A stretch of 64,000 bases of DNA from positions 1,911,501 through 1,975,500 of the forward strand of contig NC_087387.1 in the NCBI RefSeq assembly GCF_963675165.1. The letters run 5' to 3'. A model generated the notes under the pieces. The model was not told the DNA's origin and made no database searches. It worked only from the letters and a program-made list of their open reading frames with translations. Positions 37,701-47,850 of the stretch are shown here, in pieces. Each line of letters opens with the position of its first letter. Position 1 is the first letter of the stretch. The stretch comes from Halichondria panicea (Eukaryota; Porifera; Demospongiae; Suberitida; Halichondriidae). The translations under genes were made by a program, and so were the position numbers.

Positions 37701-40700
37701 GAGCAGTTTATACAAGCTAGCTATACCTTAGCTAGATTTATACTATAGCTAGATTATGTGTTTATATTTTTACCCATAGTACATTTTCTTGTGTCTTTCT
37801 AAATGCTAGATCTAAACTAATAATAGCTTAATCATCATCATCATCTAGCAGGTAGCTACTGCCACCACAGAGCTGGCCACGCTGGTTCCCTGACTTGCAG
37901 TAGCTTGGTGGTTGTCTCAGTACAATCTGAATTCGTGGGAGAATACCTTACGTCACGATTGTGGGCTACATATCGCCCACGTTCATAAAAATCCTTGTGG
38001 ATCACATGATTTCCCAAACCAGGCCTTACTTTTCCTTAACTATACGCCCATTTCTTTCTTTGCTGCTTCATTTCGTCTATTCTTCTTTTTTTGCTACCTT
38101 CTATTTAAATATATGCATGAAAAATGACAACAGCAAGAAAAAGGAAGGCCTGCTATACTATATACATGTATGTGCATTGTCATTTTTAGGAAATAAAACA
38201 ATTAAGGTATTTTTGGTCTGTATACAGTTCATGAACATGAGACTACAGCGTCTGCAGCTCAGTTGTGTCAAGAGTGCTCGGATGAAGCTCTTCTCCAGTT
38301 GTCTACCGAGATTGCTGGATATGACAAATACAAGCTCAGGCTGGGCCTCAGTGATGCTGACATAGACGCTATCGATCAAAATCCCGCCACGTTTTATAAT
38401 ATCCCAGGGAGATTTTACACTGCTCTGAAGATGTGGAAGAGTAAAGGTATTGATTTGGATAATCCATCAAATTCAACAGCTACTTATGGTCAATTAGTGG
38501 ACATTGCATCAAAGATTGAGGACAGAGAGGCAGTTCGTAGCATTCACAAGGCCGCATACAAGTGAGTTATCTAATCTAGTTTAGTGGTGGATCTAGGAAA
38601 AGGGAAAGGGGGGTTACGCCCACTTCTGGTGAAGACTAGGGAAAATTCCATTCATAGCCAGGGGACGTCTCATGCATCTTAGACTTGCGTAGAGTGCTAC
38701 AAACAGTCAACTATAGCTAGCCTATAGGCTACGATTGATTTTGAACACTCGTTTGGCAATTGATACATCAAAACAACAGGCATACAATCTCATTACAATA
38801 GCTACAAAAACTGATAAATAGCTAGCTATAGTAGCTGTAGAATGAAAGGGGGGGTTCCATAGCACCCTGGGATCACCCTGTAGATCCGCCACTGTAGTTG
38901 AACATCACTTCGACCATTGAGCTTCCAGTCAGACTCTTGTTAAACCGGCCACCCTTGGGACAGTGTGTTGCTTGGCTGGAATAGCGAGATGGCTGTATTT
39001 CAGAAAATAGCCACGGCCCCTACCTCGAATCTAATGACTAATTTTGCGTTTCATTTTGCTTTCTATTTAAGTGCTAAACCACACCCAAAACAACGGCCGT
39101 ACATTAAGAACCTAGTTTGGACGCAGCAGCCAGTATAGTCTCGTGAGCCATACACAAAAACTGATACTACGTATGGTGACAATAATTATATAGCCAGGTT
39201 TTTGTGTTGCAATGGATTGCATCCTGTCATGTAGTGCAAAAACCCACAGTCTTCTCCACAAGATAATTATATAGACACTCTACAGCAACTAAAATGGAAG
39301 AAGCTATCATGTGAACATGTGAACACAATGGATGATTCATACACAACAATTGTAGATCTATATTATCTATAGAGTTGCACATACAATGTTGTCGATTGCA
39401 CTGATTTTTGTTTCCATCACACATTATCATGTTCAGTAACTCTGGAGAGAAGGGGTTTTGACTATTTCTGTCTGGGATAATGAAACCATTTTTGGGCTCC
39501 CTATTCTTTCTTTTCACTGCATGCAGCTATCCATCAGCTATAGATATTCAAGAAAGCAATACAATGATAGTCTTGATCCTATAGAGTGCCTGATTGTACA
39601 ACCAACAGTACTTGTCAACGGCAGACGATAGCCCCTTTTGAATGCTTGCAGTACATTTTTGAAATTCTTGAAATGCCATCATTCTGAAATTCCAGAACTC
39701 GACACGAAAACCTGGCTATATAGTCACCATACGTATATGGTATCAGTTTTCAAAGTATGGCGCATAAGACTACAGCCAGTACTGGCCAGTATACGGAATA
39801 GCGAGTGGCCGCATTTCAAGGCAACTGCGGTAGGCACATAAAGCGTGCGCGGTTGTTTCTAATGCCCACACGCGGTAAGAGACACACAGAGCGCGCAGTT
39901 AAACAAAGAGCCGCCAACAAACTTTAAGATCAGTCTGCACAAGGTCAAAAGTCAATAAATCATATCTGGATTCTACTTAACGCAAGGTATTCCTTGCAGA
40001 CTGCAGGACATGGTTTTTGTATACCGGCCATTTTGTTTGGCATGGATTGCTATAACTATAGATGCACAAAAGTTGCCTTGAAATGCAGGACATGATTGAT
40101 TGACCTTTGACCTTGTGCAGACTGATCTTAAAATTTGTTGGCGGCTCTTTGTTTAACCGCGTGCACTGCACTGTGTCTCCTATCGCGCGCGGACATCAGG
40201 AACAACCACGCACGCTTAATGTGTTTACTGCGAGCAATTAGAATTAAAGCACGCGCGGTTCATTGTGGCGGTAGGTGGAGGTGGGTCACCCTTCTCGGCC
40301 ACCGTACTTGTGTACACTTGCAGCTATTATCAAATGGCATTGTATTGGTGCAAGCACATGTACACTTAGCCTCGAATCCAGGTTGATTAAAATACGGCCT
40401 GATGTTTAATTAATAATAGGCGTAAATACGGCCTGATGTTTAATTAATAATAGGCGTGGCCCGTCCACACCCATGTACTATCTACATTGTATGACCTATG
40501 GTGAAGCTTAGCCAGCTAGCTGTGGCCCTCTATTGTGTTGCCAGAAGGCTTGCACACTAGTTTGAAGCCAGAAGAAGCTCTCATTTACCTCTATAATGGT
40601 CGCATGGTCGCGATTTTGAACTTGGTTTTTGTACTGACTATGGTAAGTCTTTGATTTTGTGCTTCCAACTGTGACTAAACGACTATCGTAGAGGTAGATG

Positions 40701-41033
40701 AGAGCCTCTTCTGGCTTCAGTCTAGTGAATAATACAGCCGGCTGCGCAAGCGCAATGCCAAACCGAATATGACGTAAATACCAGGTTAGGAATAAGTCCA
40801 AAACATTACAGGTTTACTAACGTATAACAAATCCCCCAGATTCAGTTTGCGCATGTGCACTATCACCCGTGCATGCAATAGATACCAGGCCGTATTTTAA
40901 TAGGCCTGGATTCGAGGCTAATGTACACTAGGTTTGCAAGTTCATTACTCTTGTGTCTCCCTCCTCATGCAGGACTGGAGGTCATGGATCAGTCAAGACC
41001 ACAATCCCCATGCACTACTCTGGCAACACTTAG
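20371..41033 (+). CDS. Ankyrin-Roc-COR-Ig-death domain protein (ROCO family, DAPK-like without kinase)
   Basis: Twelve exons: 20371-20408, 20520-20833, 21008-21214, 22646-22855, 27894-27989, 28050-28124, 28563-28733, 33168-35443, 35717-35960, 37247-37327, 38228-38561, 40973-41033. They total 4107 bases, or about 1368 aa, in frame. Residues 13-288 are ankyrin repeats (DPPLHKACLRGHLEIMKTL, TPLHYACMGGY, KTPLDLATQRG). The ~750-codon exon holds a Roc GTPase: P-loop GPPHVGKT at 403-410, DVGGQ at 574, THKD at 678-681. A COR follows (about 780-1129; FGYVPTGVFCGLITRL is COR-B-like). Exon 9 is an Ig-like domain (about 1130-1210) with FHWSKEG and DFGHYQC but no first cysteine, so it is probably cytosolic. 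Exon 10 is basic (RKRS...KRPK), a possible nuclear signal. Exon 11 (about 1250-1345) is a death domain (YKLRLGLSDADIDAI, TALKMWKSKG, ATYGQLV). There is no signal peptide or membrane span. It resembles DAPK1 minus its kinase, plus an Ig insertion. The 20-aa last exon is the least certain. Confidence 0.82.
20482..20500. repeat. Poly-C tract before the exon 2 acceptor
   Basis: Nineteen cytosines about 20 bp upstream of the acceptor of the first large ankyrin exon. It replaces most of the usual polypyrimidine tract. Confidence 0.9.
21230..22213. mobile_element. hAT-like transposon remnant in intron 3 of the ROCO gene
   Basis: The ends are CAGGGTTCTGCCCA (21230) and the complement of AAGGTTCTGCCCAG (about 22200), matching the CAGGG start usual for hAT elements. 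A short open piece at 21896-22020 reads like ADEFESS...TRFANDWLLGFKKEE, similar in flavour to regions of zinc-finger/hAT transposase proteins. A TCT/AGT-rich serine run precedes it. No clear target duplication and no full transposase. Confidence 0.5.
22866..23095. repeat. Inverted-repeat element related to 42280-42360
   Basis: Words such as GTTGCTGGGATTGGCC, GAAACACCAAAA and GCGAGAGCATAACT recur at 42272-42360 (GTTGCTAGGATTGGCC, CACCAAAAAGC, GCGAGAGCATAACT). Part is inverted in the right half (TTGGTGGCAATCCTAGCAA). It lies immediately after exon 4 of the ROCO gene. Confidence 0.5.
23272..23850 (+). mobile_element. Dispersed ~580-bp repeat, family G (full copy)
   Basis: Starts ATTATGCCTCGGTGCGCATG, then a GT/TCTG microsatellite, then a conserved body (GCTGCTCAAGGATCAAT, AATAATGCTTCGTTCT, GAGTTATGCCTAGTTTTGC, AGAGAGCTGCAAGGCTCTG). 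Ends GCACCTCCACCGAGGCATCAGCACC. No ORF. Other copies lie at 25195, 25434, 27262 (inverted) and, as a second subfamily, at 30042, 31435 and 32600. Confidence 0.75.
23930..24012. repeat. Hairpin of the TTCGTGG type
   Basis: Inverted pairing of GTGGGTAAAATATTCGTGGTT with AACCACGAAA...AAATATTTGACCCA. Similar hairpins occur at 25910-26005, 28310-28385 and 50890-51000. Confidence 0.55.
25195..25432 (+). mobile_element. Family G repeat, 3' part only
   Basis: Matches the 3' half of the 23272 copy (AGAGAGCTGCAAGGCTCTG, GACTTTTGGCATC, ACTCTTTGAGTTTCC) and ends ACCGAGGCATATCAGCCCC. It directly precedes another copy in the same orientation. Confidence 0.7.
25434..25880 (+). mobile_element. Family G repeat, copy 3
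   Basis: Begins ATTATGCCTCGGTGTGCATG and shares the body words of the 23272 copy (ATAATGCTTCGTTTTC, CTAGTTTTGCTTACTTGGAATG, GAGCTGCAAGGCTCTACTG). It is truncated near its 3' end. Confidence 0.7.
27262..27812 (-). mobile_element. Family G repeat, inverted full copy
   Basis: Reads as the reverse complement of 23272-23850: opens GCACCGCAGGTGCTGATGCC, passes through AGCTCTCTTTTCACTCTTGC and TAGGCATAACGCGAGAACG, and ends TTGCGCATGCACACCGAGGC. Together with the + copies it makes a large inverted repeat within intron 4 of the ROCO gene. Confidence 0.75.
29560..30041. repeat. Repeat related to the 40371-40921 element
   Basis: Shares blocks such as CTCTATTGCGTTGGTCTAGA, GAAGGCTTG, GTCTGAAGCCA and the CTCTCATCTACGCACCTCTA region with 40525-40610 (CTCTATTGTGTTGCCAGA, AAGAAGCTCTCATTTACC). 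It begins with CCTCGGTGCCAGGCCG, like the hairpin family. Confidence 0.55.
30042..30400 (+). mobile_element. Family G repeat, second subfamily
   Basis: Opens ATTATGCCTCGAGGCATAGC, with a GTGT microsatellite, AACTGCTCAACGGTTTCAAT, TTTTGATTCGTGGATTTGC and AAGAGCTGCAAAACTG. The plan is the same as family G but the sequence differs. Confidence 0.65.
31435..31828 (-). mobile_element. Family G second subfamily, inverted copy
   Basis: Reverse complement of the 30042 type. It contains ATCCACGAATCAAAATCCAA, AACCGTTGAGCAGTTACAGC, a (CA)n run of about 40 bp and the terminal CTACGCCTCGAGGCATAA. Confidence 0.65.
32170..32385. repeat. ~215-bp palindromic element
   Basis: CAATTATTTCTGCTGAGTCA...ATCAATGATCAGACAG pairs with CTGTCTGATCATTGAT...TGACTCAGCAGAAATAATTG. 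Internal words AAGGTCAAATG and CATTTGACCTTTG also pair. It lies in the long intron before the ROCO exon. The flanks (CTAGCCAACTAGGTATA, CGAGCTTCTACGCG) recur inverted at about 28930-29030. Confidence 0.75.
32600..32801 (-). mobile_element. Family G second subfamily, inverted partial copy
   Basis: Repeats the terminal ~200 bp of the 31435 copy almost word for word (AAGCCTATAGAAGCTGTTAG, GAGCAGTTACAGCTGGAACA, CGTGCGGCTACGCCTCGAG). Confidence 0.65.
36222..36749. mobile_element. 528-bp foldback element with ~215-bp arms
   Basis: Outer ends CTCAGGTACATTAAGGAC and GTCCTTAATGTACCTGAG are exact complements. Pairing continues through GCAATTATTG, AAGCTCCGCCCACGATTTTT, AATTGTGCAGTAAAAATGGA and GGCACTACCGTTAGCGCCTA up to GTGGGATCA, leaving a loop of about 90 bp. 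It lies in the intron between the Ig exon and the basic linker exon of the ROCO gene. Confidence 0.85.
39838..40226. mobile_element. ~390-bp inverted-repeat MITE
   Basis: Arms pair over AAAGCGTGCGCGGTTGTT / AACAACCACGCACGCTT and over TAAACAAAGAGCCGCCAACAAA with AGATCAGTCTGCACAAGG. The loop carries no ORF of note. It lies in the last intron of the ROCO gene. Confidence 0.7.
40371..40921. mobile_element. ~550-bp element with CCTCGAATCCAGG ends
   Basis: Ends TAGCCTCGAATCCAGG and CCTGGATTCGAGGCTA are exact complements. Near the left end a 35-bp unit containing CGGCCTGATGTTTAATTAAT is tandemly duplicated. The interior is shared with 29560-30041. It ends about 50 bp before the last ROCO exon. Confidence 0.75.
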
Positions 41034-41156
41034 AAACATAGACAAATGGATTAGTGTATAAGAGGCTATTCACCTGAGGAGCAAATTAGTTGAATGCACA
41101 CATTAATATCAATTTGATTCCGTTTTTACTACGTTCTTGTTAGGTGTGTGCAATTG

Positions 41157-41162
41157 AATAAA
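41157..41162 (+). terminator. AATAAA polyadenylation signal of the ROCO gene
   Basis: Canonical hexamer about 125 bp after the TAG at 41031-41033. It supports the short last exon. Confidence 0.5.
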
Positions 41163-43840
41163 ATTAAACCTGGTCCTTCCATTCTTCCTGGTACGGGGAT
41201 CACTTCACTTCTTTTAGGGTTAGTGTCTTTAGCGAAAACAATAATGGCGACCATTACCTACTCACCATGAATGATGACAAGGCAGGGTCATAGACAGCAG
41301 GGTGACAGTTTCCCCCCTGGCATCTTTTATCCAGAGGAGGTATGACACACGAGTACCTATAGATTTAGCAATTAGATCTAGCTTCTGCAGTAAAATTCAG
41401 CGTCCTAATTTTCCTACTTTTAAAAATCCTGGAGTACTTTCTTATAGCCGGCCACGGTCAAGCTACCTTATAAATCTCCTTATTTGCTATGAATAGCTAC
41501 GTTGGTGATACAGCTAGTTGCCATGAACAGCTATACTCAGAAATAACAGTTGACCTTTTTTTTTTAGCAAAAATGTACAGCTTGCCACCCCTTGCAAATT
41601 TGAGGTATCTACAGCCCTGCAAGGGCAGTCTATCAACTTAATATATTGGTGCATGAATGCATGGATGGACTGCCAGCTGGGGCCACTCTAGCCTCGATTC
41701 AAGGCCGATTAAACGTATTTTAATCGGCCTTGAATCGAGGCTAGGGCCACTCTATACTGCCTTAGCCCTATACCCTTATAATTAGCTGATGCATGGAGTA
41801 CACCTGCAGGTACTTGATAGAATTGCTGGAATTAAGTTCCTAATTCTGGGTCAACTCTGTAAATAAATGCGTGTTGTTCCAATTAACCCCTTCTTGCCCC
41901 ATATTCTCACTCTGCGCACACAAAAGGCTTTATAATTAATATTACTCTCGAAATGTTGGCCTCATACTGGGAGATTTGACCTGGCCTGCGTAGTAAAGAC
42001 TGCTTTACAACCCTGCATGCTCTTGAAATATTGCACTTCAAAGTAGATTCACAGTATAACATGGTTGTGATTTAATAATACTGACTCACGAATTTCGGCA
42101 AACATAATTATACAGCAATAATAAAACGTTTTTTCCAGTCTTGTCTTTTCTTTTCTGATGTTCTACTTATGCATGCACGTAAATTTATACTTCTGTATAC
42201 TGAAAAAGAAAGGGAATCCGACTAGAAAACATTTGCAATGTGAAACCATAGATAGAGAGTAAGGGTGAAACGTTGCTAGGATTGGCCAGGGGAAATCACC
42301 AAAAAGCAATAAATTCGGCGAGAGCATAACTCCAATCCGTTACAAACCTTTGCACACACACAGCAAAAGCGAAAATACATCATCGTATTTTAGTGTCATT
42401 TTAACAGAAACATTACATTTCAAAAGATGCGTTTTGTTTATGTTAAGTAACGATTCACTAATTAATGAATAATATAATTATGATTTTACTGTGCAGCGTA
42501 TACCGTACATGTGTTACTATTGGAATATTTTGGGGGTGAAAAACTTTTGCAAATCAGCCAAATCAGCAAAAAAATTTGACCCATTGCGATCTAACTATAT
42601 ATATTGCGTTCTGGCAAGGATCTTATAGGTTACCCTGAATTAGTATATACAGTCCAAACCATTGAATGTTTGGTAACAGTCCAAGTATTATGTCCTTAAT
42701 TCTATTTAGGAGTGATATATATAGCCAACCAAGTTTGAGGCATGAATTGTATGCTTCTGTCCAGCTGTTAGTGGAGCTGTCTAGGCTTTTCCCAATTATA
42801 ATAATATATGCTAGCATAATTTTGGAATAATAAGGCACTCAATTAGCATTGAGCATTATTCTAGGCATAGATTTTGACATAGGGTGGTGTGGTTTAGAAC
42901 AAAATGGACGTAGTTATTGTAGAAAAATACACTACCACATGGCCTGCACATGCTAATGGCATCATCCCGTAGTAGTGACTCACTGTTCTTAGAATTCATT
43001 TAATGACAGACAAACTCTCGCTCTTCGCAGATTACATCATATAAAGAAGAGAGGGATTGGCAACAGAAATTAAAACGTAGACTTTTGTGCAGGGGGTGTG
43101 GCTTAATCCTGAAACGATGCGTGTTGTCCCCTGCCGTAACGCCGCAAAACACTTTTTTTTATGTTTGAGGCGTTACACAGAGCTTTCTAAGACCCCCCAA
43201 AACTTGATTTCCATGCCCCTTGATGATGGGTATTATATGGAAATTCCCAAAATTTTTTCTAGAAGAGCTAGCCGGTACATAGCGCTTTTTTCACCTCTTT
43301 TCACCTTTTTTTGATGGCTATGTACCAATAGCACTAAGATTGTCTAACTAAGTAGTGTCCTGGGTCACATAATTATAGCCTCAAGCATGGAAATGAAGTC
43401 TAAGTTCAGCAGCAGGATTGTTATACTGACAATCATTTGTCTCCTCAACCGTTCCCAGCCTGGGCTTTACTCGAGGCTGTCTTCCTATGTTGAAGTAGAC
43501 AGCCTCGAGTAAAGCCGGGGCAACACGGATAGTTATTTGAGGTCAATTCTGTTGCCAATCCCTCTTTGCTCTATCACATTGAGGCCTCAGTTATGTTACT
43601 AGAAAATATTTTCATTTGTGAATTTATTTTGGGAATAATGGGTGACGACAAAAGAATAATAGGTGTAGACTCTCTTGGCATAAAAGAAGAGATTTAGCAT
43701 AATTGAGAAAAGCCTAGAGCTGTCCCAGCGAACACCACCCACCCACCCACCTTAAGCTTGCAGCTCGTTTCTGTATATACCTTTTCCAGTTCTTACTTCA
43801 CTCCGTTCACTGCTTTTAATCCCTAGAATATGACACTATG
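41163..43840. other. Gene-free spacer between the ROCO gene and HIBCH pseudogene B
   Basis: No supported coding exon. It holds a 55-bp perfect hairpin at 41690-41747 (TAGCCTCGATTCAAGGCCGA and complement), a second at 43461-43518 (GCTTTACTCGAGGCTGTCTTC paired with its complement) and the partial repeat at 42272-42360. ORFs of 60-75 codons here lack domain features. Confidence 0.5.
41690..41747. repeat. Hairpin MITE, CCTCGATTCAAGGCC family
   Basis: Near-perfect palindrome with CTAGCCTCGATTCAAGGCC arms around an AATACGTTTAAT-like centre. Confidence 0.85.
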
Positions 43841-43928
43841 GCATGCAGTATAGCTGTCATTTCTATATTATTATGGTGTTGATTTCTCATCAAACTGTAT
43901 CAGTCTGTGTCGTTGCTATTTTGCACAG

Positions 43929-46900
43929 CTACAGGGGAGCTTTTCAGATATGGGTACACCCTTAACCACTTAATTGGTGAGTGCTCAACTTAATTGCAAG
44001 AGGGTATCAATTATGCAGGTACTTATGGGAAATCATTCATTGCTAGCTATTATTATGGATGGGATCACTTAGTTAGGAGGGGTAAGTCGTACATAAACAG
44101 TACTATAATTATACTATTTCAGAGTGATGGGATGCTAATAGCGTAGTGTTAGCTATATTCATAGTGGTTTCACATTGCCTTTGGGAGGGTATTCCTTACA
44201 CTATCACCAATCGCTCACACACCCCTCACCCCCTTTATACCACTCACAGGGTGTGCATGAGTATGTCAGTACATGGTGATTTTGGAGTAACCACGAAGCA
44301 CACACTGTTGGCTATATATGCCAGAGACTTTCATCGGGCTGCATGTTCCCGGATGCCGGTACTTCCTGCCACGCTACATGTAGCTTTGCTAGAGCTAGGA
44401 TGATTAGTTATCACCTAGTCTTACCACAAATCTATCCATTGCTTTTGTATACATGACGTGGTTTATAGATACGGTCCATAATTTCAAACCAGCATACCAA
44501 GTTACATGGAGTTGCCTGTCAATGCACATTCACTGAGCCAGGAATACATCGCTAATAGGCACCAACAACAAACAATATAGGGGGTGTGGCGATCTCAAGT
44601 GGGCGTGGTCTAAACTTTTTCGCACCGACGCGCGTGGTTCCTTTCAAACTTCCCCCCAAACTTAAAATCCTGGATGAAACCCTGGCATGTGGGTAGGTGG
44701 GATGTGCAGTATACTTAATTCTCTTTATTACCTCTAAGGCCACAGATTAAAGGCTAGAGACGTATATTGTTAGCAGGTTTGGCCACTCATTTCATTCCAA
44801 CCGCACAGGTACCGTTAGCGTTATGTATAGTATTTCTTTATCAACATGTATCGGATTATTATTCAGATTGCAATGCTGAAGGATTGCTTGTCTAAGCTGG
44901 TGTTGTTCTGAAAAGGTAAAATTGATCCCAAAGATCACACACACACACATTAGAAGTGGACACTCTTCATCAAAAAGTACGGAAGCCTGTAGGGGCCATT
45001 CAGTTCCACTCTAAGATTCCACTCTAGAATGCACTTCCACTCTGAAATTTCACTCTGGAATGCACTTCCATTCTAAAATTCCACTCTGAACTTCCATTCT
45101 GGAGTGCACTTCCATTGTGCCAATCACATGATATCACGCGTTGGCCTCATCTTGTACCGAGATCGTGTCTACTATTAAAACCAGTGACTAAACTGCTCTG
45201 ATAAATCGTTTGTGAGTATGGTATATATTACTGTGTGTGTGTATAGTATTTATTAGTGGACTCTGCAGTTGAGAATGGTTCATGTTTTTGATGACCTCCC
45301 ATGCACATGCAAGTAGATATAAATTACTATATATTCTGTAGCAAGGAGTATGGAGATTCAGCCGTTGTATAGCTACACATCTTTGAGATTATAAATCTGA
45401 CCCCCCCCCCCCCCTACACATACAGTGTGGTATCTGTATTAAAGGAGTGTGCATGTGGAGTATATAGTGTCCTCAATGCAGGATAAAGTCCCGCCACCCA
45501 GCTCTGCCCTCTCTGATGTTCAACCAGAGTGGAGCCTGGAGGTATATGTCAAGACAGCAAAGGTCAAATTGACATCATCTGGTCTGTACGTGTTCAGGCA
45601 CTTAGTAACAGAACTGGCAGCTATGAACATTAAAACTGCAGCTAGAAATTAGCGTTTTATTGATGATTTGTAACATTTATATCAATTTGTGCATGTGTTG
45701 GAGACAGCATTCATGTCCCCAATGCTGTCACCGTATAACAGTGGTTGTTTGGTTGTGTCCTAACTATGTTTCAGAATAAGTATTACAAGCAGTAGTTGTT
45801 GGGGATTAACAAGATAAAAAACACAGGCCGGATTAGCCTGTAAGAATACCCATGCACTCTCAAAATATTAACAAGTTTCTCAACTTTACTATAGCCATTT
45901 TTCACACTGGATGGAGACAATAACACAATGGCATTTCAGAATGGAAATGCATTCTAGAATGGAATTTCAGAATGGAATTTCAAAATGGAAGTGCATTCTA
46001 GAGTGGAATTGCAGAGTGGAAGTGCATTCCAGAGTGGAATTTTAGAATGGAAGTGCATTCCAGAGTGGAATTTCAGAGTGGAAGTGCATTTTAGAGTGGA
46101 ATTTTAGAGTGGAACTGAATGGCCCCTGCTTCCGTAAAAAAGTATAAGATGTTTCAGTTCAGTCACAACTTTTTAGTTTCTACTATACAACCCCCAAATC
46201 ACTTGTTTATTTCTATCTGTAGTTTTCCACTGAGCATGCAGTCTGAGCTCACCCTGGCCCCCCACATGCATGGAGACCATCAATAGATGGTTTGACCAAC
46301 CTAGCGTGGAGGGGATAGTGGAGGCACTAGAGAAAGAGAAGACTGAATGGGCCAAGCAACAACTCAAGGTGAGTTCAAAGGCCAAGGTCCCTATCATGTA
46401 CACTGTAGTATACTTACATTGTATGAGTAAAGATGTACTACTCCCACACACAATTATAACGTTGTTGTTGGCAGACACTAGCTGGGTAAATGGTGAGTCG
46501 AATTACAGCTCTCTTTAAAAAAATTATGCGTGTGAAGTCATTGTTAAACTGAGCTAGCTGTGCATAAGAATGCTTGCATTAGGGCTTACGAGCCATGCTG
46601 CATCTAATGAAGATAATATAAACACTACCTTCTTTCTAAAGTTTGCTATATAAATTTCCAGTCCCCTACATTGCTAAAGATCCCTCACCGACAGCTGGCT
46701 TTGGGCGCTCAACTGTCCATTGCTGAGTGTTTTAAAATAGAGTATCGTATGAGCCAAGCATGTATGGTAAGTCATATGATAGTTCACATGCTTAATGACG
46801 TTATGGTTTACTGTACGTTCAGACGGGGAAGGACTTCTACAAGGGTGTGAGAGCGGTGCTAGTAGACAGGGACAATAGCCCTCAGTGGACTCCAGCCATT

Positions 46901-46975
46901 TTACAAGACGTGGCTGATGAGTTCGTAGATCAATACTTTGCTAGATTACCAGAGGACAAAGAATTGCAACTCTAG
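43929..46975 (+). pseudogene. HIBCH: HIBCH pseudogene (copy B), 5'-truncated and interrupted
   Basis: Homology to copy C begins inside intron 4 at about 43842; exons 1-4 are absent. Remnants: exon 5 (43929-43976, intact), exon 6 (44019-44081, 10 bases longer than in C and so frameshifted), exon 7 from 44250 (several 3-4-base insertions, then lost after about 44390), exon 8 near 44742-44813 (2-base insertion), exon 9 from about 44867 (frameshifts, then split by a transposon), exon 10 from about 46222 (insertion and deletion), exon 11 altered, and exons 12-13 nearly intact to TAG at 46973-46975. The coding part resembles C (shared GCGGTG and ATTTTACAAGACG), while the sequence after the stop resembles A. 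No full-length protein can be made. A read-through transcript is possible. Confidence 0.85.
44979..46135. mobile_element. 1157-bp transposon with subrepeat-rich terminal inverted repeats, inserted in HIBCH-B exon 9
   Basis: Ends ACGGAAGC...AGGGGCCATTCAGTTCCAC and ...CTGAATGGCCCCTGCTTCCGT are inverted. Both arms continue as diverged tandem subrepeats of about 18-22 bp built on TTCCACTCT and GGAATGCAC. The flank AAAAAGT occurs on both sides (44972-44978 and 46137-46143) but once in copy C, giving a 7-8-bp target duplication like those of hAT elements. The ~950-bp interior has an unrecognised 67-codon ORF (45449-45652) and no transposase, so it is non-autonomous. Confidence 0.85.
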
Positions 46976-47141
46976 CATCATGTTCGATGAGTGCGAATAA
47001 GTTATTGTGTGTGTGATGATATAATTATACCTCTGTTGCTTTAGCAGAGTTTATTTCAGGTAAGGGGCAGAGGGGAAATTTCACCCCCCCCCTTAGATGA
47101 TCAAAAATGTTACCAATGTCCAAGTAGGTGATCGCAGGATA

Positions 47142-47850
47142 GCTATATATACGTTATAGTTATTGACTGGTTGACTAGTAATTATGGCTTATAAACAACC
47201 AATGCCGAGGGCGCAGCCCGAGGCTGAGGTTGTTTATAAACCATAATTACTAGGCAACCAGTCAACAACTGATTTATTTACTGCAAAAACAGCAAAACAG
47301 TCATTTGAACATCAGTGGAGACAGTCAAACTTGCTCTCACAGCCTCAGAATTATGCAGTTAGAACAGTTACAGGCATAGAACTAGCACTAGCAGTACTAC
47401 TGTGGAGCTACATGAGCTAGCTAGGTTCAGCTAGCTGGAAGCCATGCATAAACTTTGACCAGACCCGCCCACCACTAAATGCAGCTGCGAGGTTTGTACA
47501 TATAGCTAGCTAGCTACCTGTACTGTAGCTCTGAACACTTGTCTGTTATTGTCAACAACACCACAGTCTACTTGTAATCCTCTACTTCTGAGCCACAGCC
47601 TTGACTACTGAGAAAGCACAGAGCAAGAATTTGACTACAGGCTTCAGCTAGTTCAGTTCAATACTGTCAAGCTTACACAACATTTTTGAATTTTATTGCA
47701 ATGTACCAAATTTTTTCAAGATGCATCATATCAATTCAAATCTGCTGAGGAAGTAGATTATAAGAATAGTGCCTGGGGGAAGTAATTATATAATATAATT
47801 ACTGGACATCACCTAGGATACGGACTGAATCAGTAAATAAGTAAATCTAA
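47142..47850. mobile_element. Insertion splitting the duplicated HIBCH 3' flank
   Basis: Relative to the copy A flank, about 700 bp interrupt GGATAGCT and AAGTCTAAGCT. The insert begins with a hairpin at 47168-47272 whose arms are ACTGGTTGACTAGTAATTATG and its complement, with a GAGGGCGCAGCCCGAGG loop. The right boundary is not sharp. Confidence 0.5.

Noticed and set aside
45449-45652. 67-codon ORF inside the transposon as a transposase or captured gene
   Set aside because: Too short and no recognisable motif; only noted as interior content.
43929-46975. HIBCH-B as a functional gene
   Set aside because: Missing exons 1-4, several frameshifts, a lost exon 7 end and a transposon in exon 9.
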